Positions 1-5,057 of a stretch of 5,057 nucleotides of DNA are shown here, piece by piece. The notes under the pieces were generated by a model, which saw only the letters and a program-made list of their open reading frames with translations, was not told where the DNA came from and did not search any database. Source of the stretch: Deltaproteobacteria bacterium (GTDB lineage: Bacteria > Desulfobacterota > DAOWOC01); contig DAOWOC010000109.1 in NCBI GenBank assembly GCA_030642225.1, positions 1 through 5,057 of the forward strand. Direction: 5' to 3'. The position numbers and the translations under genes are program-made. The stretch's first letter is position 1, and each line of letters opens with the position of its first letter.

Positions 1-16
1 ACCAGTTTGTTTTAGA

Positions 17-83
17 ATTTACGGTTTACAGTTATCGGTTCACGGTTGAAAAAACTGTAAACTGTGAACCGGCAACCGTAAAT
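17..83. repeat. Heptamer-built hairpin array
   Basis: Four head-to-tail 7-nt units (tacggtt 20-26, tacagtt 27-33, atcggtt 34-40, cacggtt 41-47) are followed by a short A-rich loop and then four units in reverse complement (aactgta 53-59, aactgtg 60-66, aaccggc 67-73, aaccgta 74-80). The outer 10 nt (17-26 with 74-83) pair perfectly. Two other exact inverted matches exist in shifted registers: 24-33 with 53-62 (10 nt) and 36-43 with 64-71 (8 nt). The strand can therefore fold in several alternative hairpins. The unit length and inverted symmetry are read directly from the sequence; any function is unknown. Confidence 0.85.
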
Positions 84-147
84 CATGTATGGAACAACCA
101 CGAAATGCAGATAATCAAAACAAATAATATGAGTCAGAAAGTTGAAT
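17..147 (-). repeat. Dispersed repeat element, upstream copy (inverted relative to 4294-4405)
   Basis: Read on the minus strand, this element has four parts in order. First is a 41-nt block at 147-107 that matches 4294-4334 at 37 of 41 positions by eye, including a perfect 14-nt core, ttttgattatctgc. Second is a 49-nt variable stretch (106-58) whose inner part is made of 7-nt units. Third is a 16-nt centre at 57-42 (cagttttttcaaccgt) identical to 4383-4398. Fourth is a further set of inverted 7-nt units out to about 17. The second copy has the same order and a 48-nt variable stretch, so the two are collinear copies rather than chance matches. No coding capacity is visible, which fits a non-autonomous dispersed element. 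The first block runs into the start codon of the gene at 142. The outer limit near 17 is set by the end of the palindrome and is approximate. Confidence 0.75.
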
Positions 148-1254
148 ACATATAATAAAGAATATAAAGAGATTTTTAAAAGGATTGCAGGCTCTTCAAT
201 AAAAAAAAAAGAATATATTCTTGATCGCCTGAATCATCTTAAAACGCATCAGGGACTTGCTTATGCGCTTATGGCTTTATATCGTCAGCAGGTTGAAAGC
301 GGGTTTGTGTTAGCAGATCCTTTAAAATATAAAGGCAGAGAAGAAAAACATTTTTTTGATCATAAAACAGGCATAACCTTTTGCCTGCAGTGGAATCCTG
401 ACAGAGAACTCAGAAAAAATCATAAATTACTTATTAAAAGAGGGGTTATTTCCGAAAAAAAAGAAAAGAGGATTTTGGTTAATCTTGATGAAAATCAAAA
501 GCCTTGTTATCTGTGCAAGGCCAATATCGATATCCAGAACCCTAATGAGATCTTATTGCCCATATCTCTTGCCAATGAAACCTATTATGCCGGCGCTAAC
601 TTTGCGTATATTACCAATAATCATTTTACCTTAATGAGCCTGGAGCACAGGAGACAGCAGTACCATAAAAAAATCCCTCTTGTTTTAAATGATTTTGTAT
701 TTTGCACAGAAGGTATCTTCAGAGCGGTTTTTAATTGTCTGGCCGGCGCATCTATTAAAAATCATGAGCATATGCAGATTTTTACAGAATCATTGCCAAT
801 TGAAAAAATCAGTATTAAGGATGAAGATATTATCTATCAAAAAGATAACCTTAATGTTTCACAACCTTATTATTATCTGCCTGTTTATGTTGTTGAAGGG
901 TCATCAAAAAACAGGACCGCAGGGGCGGTGGATAGAATAATACAAAGCTGGCATGAGATTGATAATATTTATCATACTGAAAATATAATAACAACGATGC
1001 AGGATAATCAATTCAGGATATTTGTTTTATTAAGGGATAAAAGAAGATTGACCGGAAAATGGAAAAAGGGAGACATGGCATCGTTTGAGGCAGGCGGGCA
1101 TATTGTATTATCCTGTACCCCTAAAACATCAGGGAATAATGAACCGGATGAAAGAAAGCTCTTTGAGTCAGCTGATATTGAATCAGTTAAAGAACTTATA
1201 TCAACTATTGTTCCTGAAAAAAGATTAAACAACATAGATTTTAAATCTGTTTGA
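142..1254 (+). CDS. DUF4922/GalT-like HIT-superfamily nucleotidyl transferase-like protein
   Basis: This 370-residue protein resembles the DUF4922 branch of the GalT / Ap4A phosphorylase (HIT-like) superfamily, whose characterised relatives transfer or phosphorolyse nucleoside monophosphate groups through a histidine nucleophile. Visible features in order are a helical N-terminus (about 1-60), a QWNPDR segment (83-88), a CxxC pair (C122, C125), a strand-turn region ending SLEHRRQQ (166-173), and the motif GASIKNHEHMQ (202-212). Its H208-x-H210-x-Q212 core matches the H-x-H-x-Q catalytic pattern of GalT-type enzymes, making H210 the likely nucleophile by analogy. The C-terminal GGH (318-320) region also fits the family. 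No signal peptide or membrane segment is seen, so a cytoplasmic location is expected. The start is TTG at 142, the only start codon near the N-terminus because an in-frame TGA lies at 130-132; no clear Shine-Dalgarno precedes it, and the next ATG is codon 44. The substrate cannot be deduced. The family call is from memory of motifs, not a search. Confidence 0.7.
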   Translation: MNTYNKEYKEIFKRIAGSSIKKKEYILDRLNHLKTHQGLAYALMALYRQQVESGFVLADPLKYKGREEKHFFDHKTGITFCLQWNPDRELRKNHKLLIKRGVISEKKEKRILVNLDENQKPCYLCKANIDIQNPNEILLPISLANETYYAGANFAYITNNHFTLMSLEHRRQQYHKKIPLVLNDFVFCTEGIFRAVFNCLAGASIKNHEHMQIFTESLPIEKISIKDEDIIYQKDNLNVSQPYYYLPVYVVEGSSKNRTAGAVDRIIQSWHEIDNIYHTENIITTMQDNQFRIFVLLRDKRRLTGKWKKGDMASFEAGGHIVLSCTPKTSGNNEPDERKLFESADIESVKELISTIVPEKRLNNIDFKSV

Positions 1255-1297
1255 TCTTTAAAATATGATAAATTCGTACAAGATAGTCAAATATAAC

Positions 1298-1324
1298 TTG
1301 ACAAAAGACCCTTATCCACATAGT
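1298..1324 (+). promoter_or_regulatory. Candidate sigma70-type promoter upstream of the EF-G gene
   Basis: A perfect -35 hexamer TTGACA lies at 1298-1303. The best -10 match is catagt at 1319-1324 (4 of 6), with a short 15-nt spacer. The site lies 44 nt after the upstream stop codon and about 130 nt before the EF-G start, so a transcript from here would pass through the terminator at 1358-1404. A weaker alternative downstream of the terminator is tatcat at 1418-1423 (5 of 6 to TATAAT), with only a poor -35 (ttttat, 1395-1400) at 17-nt spacing. Which one is used cannot be decided from sequence. Confidence 0.35.
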
Positions 1325-1357
1325 TGTTTTCATTTTAAAAAAATAAAAGGTATACAT

Positions 1358-1404
1358 AAATCCCTATCTTGATTTATTAAAATAGAAGGGGTTTTTTTAT
1401 TTTT
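1358..1404 (+). terminator. Rho-independent terminator between the DUF4922 and EF-G genes
   Basis: The 8-nt arm aaatccct (1358-1365) pairs with aggggttt (1387-1394), including one G-T wobble. A bulged A (1366) then allows three more pairs (tct 1367-1369 with aga 1384-1386). The hairpin runs directly into a T-rich tract (1392-1404, one A). It most simply ends the transcript of the gene finishing at 1254, 104 nt upstream. Because a TTGACA site lies between that gene and the hairpin, it could alternatively act as a leader attenuator for the EF-G gene. The remainder of the 1255-1451 gap holds no convincing gene. Confidence 0.75.
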
Positions 1405-1446
1405 GAATAATATTAAGTATCATTTTTGGATCATTAAAAAACAGAT

Positions 1447-1452
1447 AAAGGA
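1447..1452 (+). promoter_or_regulatory. Ribosome binding site bearing on the EF-G start choice
   Basis: The purine run aaagga (1447-1452) directly abuts, and its last base is part of, the ATG at 1452, which is too close for normal Shine-Dalgarno use with that codon. It stands 8 nt before an in-frame GTG at 1461, a normal spacing. This favours GTG 1461 as the real start, giving a protein three residues shorter that begins MEQDIRK. The ATG remains possible if initiation does not depend on this site. Confidence 0.5.
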
Positions 1453-3536
1453 TGCAACGGGTGGAACAGGATATTCGGAAAATAAGGAACATAGGTATAA
1501 GCGCACATATTGATGCTGGCAAGACAACGCTTACAGAACGTATACTTTTTTATACAAGACGCATACATGCGATCCATGATGTTAAGGGTAAGGATGGGGT
1601 GGGCGCTACCATGGATTTCATGGAGCTTGAAAAGGAACGCGGTATAACTATTGCGTCAGCTGCTACATATACCAGCTGGCAGGGTCATGAGATTAATATA
1701 ATTGATACCCCCGGGCATGTTGATTTTACAATTGAAGTAGAACGTTCTTTAAGGGTGCTGGATGGCGCTGTGCTGGTTCTTTGTTCAGTTGGAGGCGTTC
1801 AGTCACAGACCATAACTGTTAATCAGCAGATGGCAAGATATAATGTGCCTTGCATAGCCTTTATTAATAAATGTGACAGAAACGGTGCCAATCCTTTTAA
1901 TGTTGCAGGGGCCCTTAAAGAAAAGTTGAAACATAATCCTGTTTTAATGCAAATCCCAATCGGTCTTGAGGCTGACTTTTCAGGAGTTGTAGATCTGATT
2001 GCCATGAAGGCTGTTTATTTTGATGGAGAAAATGGAGAAGATATTCGCATAGAGCAAATTCCTGAATCATTAGTCAAAGATGCTGAGGCAAAAAGAGAGG
2101 AAATGATTGATACTGTTTCAATGTTTTCTGATGATTTAATGGAGGCTGCACTTGAGGATAATGTAACTGAAGATTTGCTTTATAATAGTATCAGGCATGC
2201 AACATGCTCACGAAATATCACGCCTGTTTTTATTGGATCAGCATATAAGAATAAAGGTGTCCAGCTTCTTCTTGATGGAATAAACAAGCTTCTGCCTTGC
2301 CCTCTTGATGTGGAAAATCAGGCGATTGATACAGAAAAACAAGAGAATATGGTTGTTTTATCTTCTGACCCTGATAAACCCCTTGTTGCTTTTGCTTTTA
2401 AACTTGAAAATGGCCCATATGGCCAGCTTACCTATGTTCGTATTTATCAGGGTACTGTCTCAAAGGGCGATACTATTGTTAATGTAAGAACAGGGCAAAA
2501 GGTAAAGGTCGGGAGACTTGTCAGGATGCACGCAGACCAGATGGAAGATATTGATTCCATGCCTTCGGGTTATATTGGGGCGCTTTTCGGAATTGATTGT
2601 GCTTCAGGAGACACATTTGTAGCTCCGGGCTTATCTCTTTCCATGATGTCAATGTATGTTCCGGAACCGGTTATATCCCTTGCTGTCTTTCCTGAGGATA
2701 ATGATGCAAGGGTTAAAATGTCCAAGGCAATTGCGCGTTTTACAAAGGAAGATCCCACCTTTAGAGTACTTACAAGTGAAGAAACCGGAGATACACTGAT
2801 TTCCGGTATGGGAGAGCTGCATCTTGAGGTTTATATTGAACGGATGCGAAGAGAATATAGTGTCAAGCTTGAAATCGGAATCCCAAAGGTAGCATACAGG
2901 GAGACTATTACAAAACAGGCTCTTTTTAATTATACACATAAAAAACAGACCGGAGGTGCTGGCCAGTTTGGACGTATAGCGGGTTATATGGAACCTGTCA
3001 AAGGTGAAGAGTTTGTATTTGAAAATAAGATTGTCGGAGGCGCCATACCAACACAGTTTATAAGCGCATGTGAAAAGGGATTTTTGCGGTGTTTAAAAAA
3101 AGGATTTAAACTGGGTTATCCCATAACTGGTATAAAAGTACTAATTAATGACGGACAGTCACATGCTGTGGATTCTTCTGACATGGCTTTTCAGGCAGCA
3201 GCAAGGGGGGCTTTTATCGAGGCCTATAAAAAGGCATCTCCAATTATACTTGAACCGATTATGAAGGTTGTAGTGGAAACACCTGTCGAGTATCAGGGAG
3301 CAGTGATGAGCTCTTTGAATCAGCGAAGAGGTATGATTATCGGTACACAGGATGAGAGGGATATATCTTCCATTGAGGCACAGGTGCCGCTTTCCGAAAT
3401 GTTCGGTTATTCAACGGTTTTAAGATCATCCACCCAGGGCAAGGCTCAATTTACCATGGAATTTAAGTTATATAAAAAGGTCCCTGATAAACTTGCGGAA
3501 GAGTTGGAGAAGAAGGCCAGGGAATCTGAAAAATAG
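1452..3536 (+). CDS. fusA: Translation elongation factor G, mitochondrial EF-G1 / spd type
   Basis: This is a complete 694-residue EF-G, the translational GTPase that drives tRNA-mRNA translocation on the ribosome in the cytoplasm. All GTPase motifs are present: G1 AHIDAGKTT (18-26), G2 RGITI (63-67), G3 DTPGH (85-89, with H89 the catalytic-site histidine), G4 NKCD (139-142) and G5 GSA (262-264). Domain II follows from about 310, domain III contains SGMGELHLE (451-459), domain IV carries the tip loops [13 protein letters not shown] (495-507) and SHAVDSSD (570-577, with tip H571), and domain V contains NQRRG (623-627). Length is normal. Segments such as [19 protein letters not shown] and [10 protein letters not shown] resemble human GFM1 as I remember it, pointing to the spdEFG1/mtEFG1 subfamily, which is known for translocation rather than recycling. 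No tuf, rpsL or rpsG is adjacent, so this is not a visible str operon; a second EF-G gene elsewhere is likely. The start may be GTG 1461 rather than ATG 1452. Confidence 0.95.
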   Translation: MQRVEQDIRKIRNIGISAHIDAGKTTLTERILFYTRRIHAIHDVKGKDGVGATMDFMELEKERGITIASAATYTSWQGHEINIIDTPGHVDFTIEVERSLRVLDGAVLVLCSVGGVQSQTITVNQQMARYNVPCIAFINKCDRNGANPFNVAGALKEKLKHNPVLMQIPIGLEADFSGVVDLIAMKAVYFDGENGEDIRIEQIPESLVKDAEAKREEMIDTVSMFSDDLMEAALEDNVTEDLLYNSIRHATCSRNITPVFIGSAYKNKGVQLLLDGINKLLPCPLDVENQAIDTEKQENMVVLSSDPDKPLVAFAFKLENGPYGQLTYVRIYQGTVSKGDTIVNVRTGQKVKVGRLVRMHADQMEDIDSMPSGYIGALFGIDCASGDTFVAPGLSLSMMSMYVPEPVISLAVFPEDNDARVKMSKAIARFTKEDPTFRVLTSEETGDTLISGMGELHLEVYIERMRREYSVKLEIGIPKVAYRETITKQALFNYTHKKQTGGAGQFGRIAGYMEPVKGEEFVFENKIVGGAIPTQFISACEKGFLRCLKKGFKLGYPITGIKVLINDGQSHAVDSSDMAFQAAARGAFIEAYKKASPIILEPIMKVVVETPVEYQGAVMSSLNQRRGMIIGTQDERDISSIEAQVPLSEMFGYSTVLRSSTQGKAQFTMEFKLYKKVPDKLAEELEKKARESEK

Positions 3537-3561
3537 CAATTTGATGCTTGAAAATAGCAAT
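3530..3561 (+). repeat. Short direct repeat at the EF-G stop codon
   Basis: The 11-nt sequence aaaatagcaat occurs at 3530-3540, spanning the TAG stop of the EF-G gene (3534-3536), and again at 3551-3561 in the spacer, 21 nt apart. Both are preceded by a G and an A-run that differs by one A. This looks like a small local duplication and has no evident function. Confidence 0.6.
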
Positions 3562-3574
3562 AAATATTTAAAAA

Positions 3575-3580
3575 AGGGAA
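3575..3580 (+). promoter_or_regulatory. Ribosome binding site of the RecA-like ATPase gene
   Basis: The purine run agggaa (3575-3580), preceded by further A residues, stands 6 nt before the ATG at 3587. This is a normal Shine-Dalgarno position and supports that start. The 50-nt gap to the EF-G stop contains no hairpin-plus-T-run terminator, so translation of this gene from the EF-G transcript is likely. Confidence 0.65.
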
Positions 3581-3586
3581 ATCATT

Positions 3587-4294
3587 ATGTTTGATTTAAA
3601 AAATATCCTGAATCAATTTGTTAATATCTCAGGGGGCGAGGATGACGATATACTTCCTGTTGGAAAATTTGGCTGTGTAATGGCCAGGGCAGGGGTCGGA
3701 AAAACCGCTTTTATGGTTCAGGTAGCCATAGGCTATCTTTATAAAAAAGAAAATGTTTTACATATCAGCCTTAATGACCCGGTGGATAAGATCTGTACGC
3801 GGTACAGGGAATCGTTTGATAAATTGGCATTTTCGGTCACGGAACAGGAAAGGGATGATCTTTGGGAAACAATGATGCCTCGCAGATTTATAATGACCTT
3901 TAATGTTGATAATTTTACTGTGCCGAAACTTGAGGAAAGATTAACCGATATTATTGAACAGGGCATATTTAAACCACAGGTGATTTTAATTGATGGCCTT
4001 GATTTTTCACATGATGATATTAAAAAAGATATTGATGCCTTAAAAATATTTGCACAGAAATTTTCCCTTTCAGCATGGTTCAGTATTAATACTCATCGTC
4101 ATGAAAATCCTCCTGATGGAAATGCCGGATTAATACCATTTTCAAATGTTGAGGATTTTTTCAGTCTTGCTGTTCAGCTTAACACAACCCAGCAAGATAT
4201 ACATGCAGAGGTGATAAAAGGTGATATAGTAAATAACCTGACATTACTTTTTGATCCATCAACAATGCTTTTTAAGGCTGCTGATGATAAATAA
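3587..4294 (+). CDS. Small RecA/KaiC-like P-loop ATPase of unknown role
   Basis: This 235-residue protein is a single RecA-fold ATPase domain. Walker A is ARAGVGKT (33-40, with K39 and T40), following a VGKFGCVM strand like those of DnaB/RadA/KaiC proteins. Walker B is QVILIDGLDF (131-140, with D136), and SINTHR (166-171) ends the next strand where this fold usually carries a polar sensor residue. After the second strand, where KaiC-type proteins carry catalytic acidic residues, it has SLNDP (61-65), so the acidic pair appears to be replaced by N63-D64. There is no signal peptide, membrane segment or extra domain. At about one RecA domain in length it lacks the lid, zinc-finger and Lon-like parts of RadA and the helicase N-domain of DnaB. 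It follows the EF-G gene by 50 nt and is probably cotranscribed. It may be a regulatory or assembly ATPase, but no substrate or partner can be inferred. The ATP-binding call is firm; everything more specific is not. Confidence 0.75.
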   Translation: MFDLKNILNQFVNISGGEDDDILPVGKFGCVMARAGVGKTAFMVQVAIGYLYKKENVLHISLNDPVDKICTRYRESFDKLAFSVTEQERDDLWETMMPRRFIMTFNVDNFTVPKLEERLTDIIEQGIFKPQVILIDGLDFSHDDIKKDIDALKIFAQKFSLSAWFSINTHRHENPPDGNAGLIPFSNVEDFFSLAVQLNTTQQDIHAEVIKGDIVNNLTLLFDPSTMLFKAADDK

Positions 4295-4405
4295 TTCAAC
4301 TTTTTGATTTATATTATTTATTTTGATTATCTGCGTTATTCGGTTATCAGTTATCAGTTGTCAATTATCAGTTGTCAGTTGTCAGTTTTTTCAACCGTAA
4401 ACTGT
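4294..4405 (+). repeat. Dispersed repeat element, downstream copy (inverted relative to 17-147)
   Basis: This copy starts at the last base of the ATPase stop codon and ends against the stop codon of the convergent racemase gene, filling the whole gap. It has a 41-nt block at 4294-4334 (37/41 to the reverse complement of 107-147), a 48-nt variable stretch (4335-4382), the identical 16-nt centre cagttttttcaaccgt (4383-4398), and a short inverted tail. Compared with the upstream copy, the inverted-unit tail is cut to two units. No conventional terminator is seen for either convergent gene. The only stem near the centre is cagttt (4383-4388) with aaactg (4399-4404), which has its T-run in the loop rather than after it. 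Confidence 0.75.
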
Positions 4406-4406
4406 T
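4341..4406. repeat. Degenerate tandem heptamer array with short inverted tail
   Basis: Seven consecutive 7-nt units can be read: cggttat (4341-4347), cagttat, cagttgt, caattat, cagttgt, cagttgt and cagtttt (4383-4389). Two more Ts follow, then two units in the opposite sense, aaccgta (4393-4399) and aactgtt (4400-4406). The units belong to the same c-R-g-t-t family as those at 20-80, but here the direct array is long and the inverted half short, so only a weak hairpin can form. The last inverted unit overlaps the first base of the racemase stop codon. Confidence 0.85.
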
Positions 4407-5057
4407 TAATCCTGTTCCCTTGCCATTTCTCTTAAAAGGTCTCTTGCATTTGGAGCAAGGGATTTATACCAGCTTTTTTGGCTCTTTTGAAGGCCTGTCG
4501 TTCGCTTAAGATCAATTAGCATCTCGGCAAATTTTATTGAAGCCTGGGTAATATCAATAACAGGCACGCCTGTGTCTGGAACTTCTTTGTAATTCAAAAG
4601 GGATGTTGCCGGGCTGAGCGCACAACAAGCAGGGATTATAACCTCTGCCCCGTCTGCAATACATTCCCTGCAAATAGTATCAAAAACAGGATTGATTATG
4701 TGCGGCTCAAGAAATAATTCAAGCAGGCTCTCTAATGGATCATCTTTAAGCGAATAGATTCTGATCGGATTTATAACCCTCCATTCAAACCCATAATTTC
4801 TGATATTGCGCTCCAATAAAGGAACAAGTTCATCTGTTACAGTGATTACACCGATTTTATGGCCAAGGGTTAAAGAAATAAGCATTGCAGCTTCAGTAGG
4901 GCCTATTACCGGGATATCTACTGCCTGTCTTGCCTGCTGAAGAGCAGGATCATTGCCGCATCCAATAATTGCGGCATCAAACCCCTGTTTTTCAGCCTCA
5001 ATAATACCGTCAACAAGCCAGACATTATTTAACAGTTCCATATAACTGTGATTCACC
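4406..5057 (-). CDS. Asp/Glu/hydantoin racemase superfamily protein, N-terminus outside the window
   Basis: At least 216 residues are visible. The reading frame stays open to the window edge, and the first visible codon that can act as a start (GTG at 5056-5054) is probably an internal valine, so some tens of N-terminal residues are missing. The superfamily uses two cysteines, one per lobe, as acid/base pair for racemisation without cofactor. Both are present in visible numbering: C33 in IIGCGNDPAL (30-39) and C144 in IIPACCAL (140-147), with a neighbouring C145. The first motif closely recalls the ACFGDPGL segment of hydantoin racemases, and VPVIDITQAS (164-173) fits the second-lobe end. A basic tail (about 184-216, KRTTGLQKSQKSWY onward) extends past the core. 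No membrane segment is seen, so it is likely cytoplasmic. The true substrate (hydantoin, amino acid or another acid) is undetermined. It is convergent with the ATPase gene and ends at TAA 4408-4406, against the repeat. Confidence 0.8.
   Translation of the reverse strand, partial: VNHSYMELLNNVWLVDGIIEAEKQGFDAAIIGCGNDPALQQARQAVDIPVIGPTEAAMLISLTLGHKIGVITVTDELVPLLERNIRNYGFEWRVINPIRIYSLKDDPLESLLELFLEPHIINPVFDTICRECIADGAEVIIPACCALSPATSLLNYKEVPDTGVPVIDITQASIKFAEMLIDLKRTTGLQKSQKSWYKSLAPNARDLLREMAREQD

Noticed and set aside
1008..1235. Minus-strand open frame of 75 codons opposite the DUF4922 gene.
   Set aside because: It is fully antisense to a conserved-looking coding region, with no ribosome binding site or family resemblance.
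1265..1372. A 35-codon open frame starting ATG 1265 and ending with TGA in the loop of the terminator, resembling a leader peptide of an attenuator.
   Set aside because: No Shine-Dalgarno precedes it, its residues look like translated AT-rich spacer, and the TTGACA promoter candidate lies inside it. Such a frame is expected by chance in this composition.
2649..2939. Minus-strand open frame of 96 codons opposite the EF-G gene.
   Set aside because: It lies wholly inside the strongly supported EF-G coding region, has no recognisable motif, and is best explained as a shadow of the opposite strand.
4383..4404. Bidirectional rho-independent terminator for the convergent ATPase and racemase genes.
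   Set aside because: The six-pair stem is weak and the T-run sits in the loop rather than after the stem on either strand, so it does not meet the usual pattern.
17..4405. Insertion sequence or composite transposon with terminal inverted repeats.
   Set aside because: No transposase or recombinase is encoded between the copies and no flanking target duplication can be seen. Only the repeat pair itself can be supported.
4341..4406. CRISPR-like array made from the regularly spaced cagtt motif.
   Set aside because: The units are 7 nt, contiguous and degenerate, with no spacers of 25-45 nt and no cas gene nearby; it is a tandem heptamer array.

Overview
The window comes from an AT-rich bacterial chromosome. 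The most informative gene encodes an elongation factor G whose signature segments resemble the mitochondrial EF-G1 / 'spd' (spirochaete, planctomycete, delta-proteobacteria) subfamily rather than the E. coli type. Together with the RecA-like ATPase and the repeat-rich intergenic DNA, this points tentatively to a sulfate-reducer-like delta-proteobacterium (Desulfobacterota). That placement is inference; no rRNA or other marker is present.

Layout. Positions 1-141 are non-coding and hold a heptamer-based hairpin array that is part of a longer dispersed repeat. Gene 1 (142-1254, +) encodes a DUF4922/GalT-like member of the HIT-type nucleotidyl transferase superfamily. The gap at 1255-1451 contains a TTGACA promoter-like site followed by a good rho-independent terminator. 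Gene 2 (1452-3536, +) is the complete EF-G gene. Gene 3 (3587-4294, +) follows after only 50 nt with its own ribosome binding site and encodes a small RecA/KaiC-fold P-loop ATPase of unknown role; it probably shares a transcript with gene 2. The non-coding gap at 4295-4405 carries a second copy of the dispersed repeat. Gene 4 (4406 to the window edge, -) is convergent, lacks its N-terminus in this window, and encodes an Asp/Glu/hydantoin racemase superfamily protein.

The most notable observation is that the two intergenic ends (17-147 and 4294-4405) are inverted copies of one element. Each has a nearly identical 41-nt block (37/41 by eye), a 48-49-nt stretch carrying degenerate 7-nt units, an identical 16-nt centre and a further array of inverted 7-nt units. 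The pair brackets the three plus-strand genes. No transposase, integrase or RNA gene is visible, so the pair may be dispersed non-autonomous elements that happen to flank the block, or they may mark a mobilised or invertible segment.

Functionally, EF-G acts in translation elongation. The other three genes have family-level assignments only, and nothing in the sequence shows that they form a single pathway.
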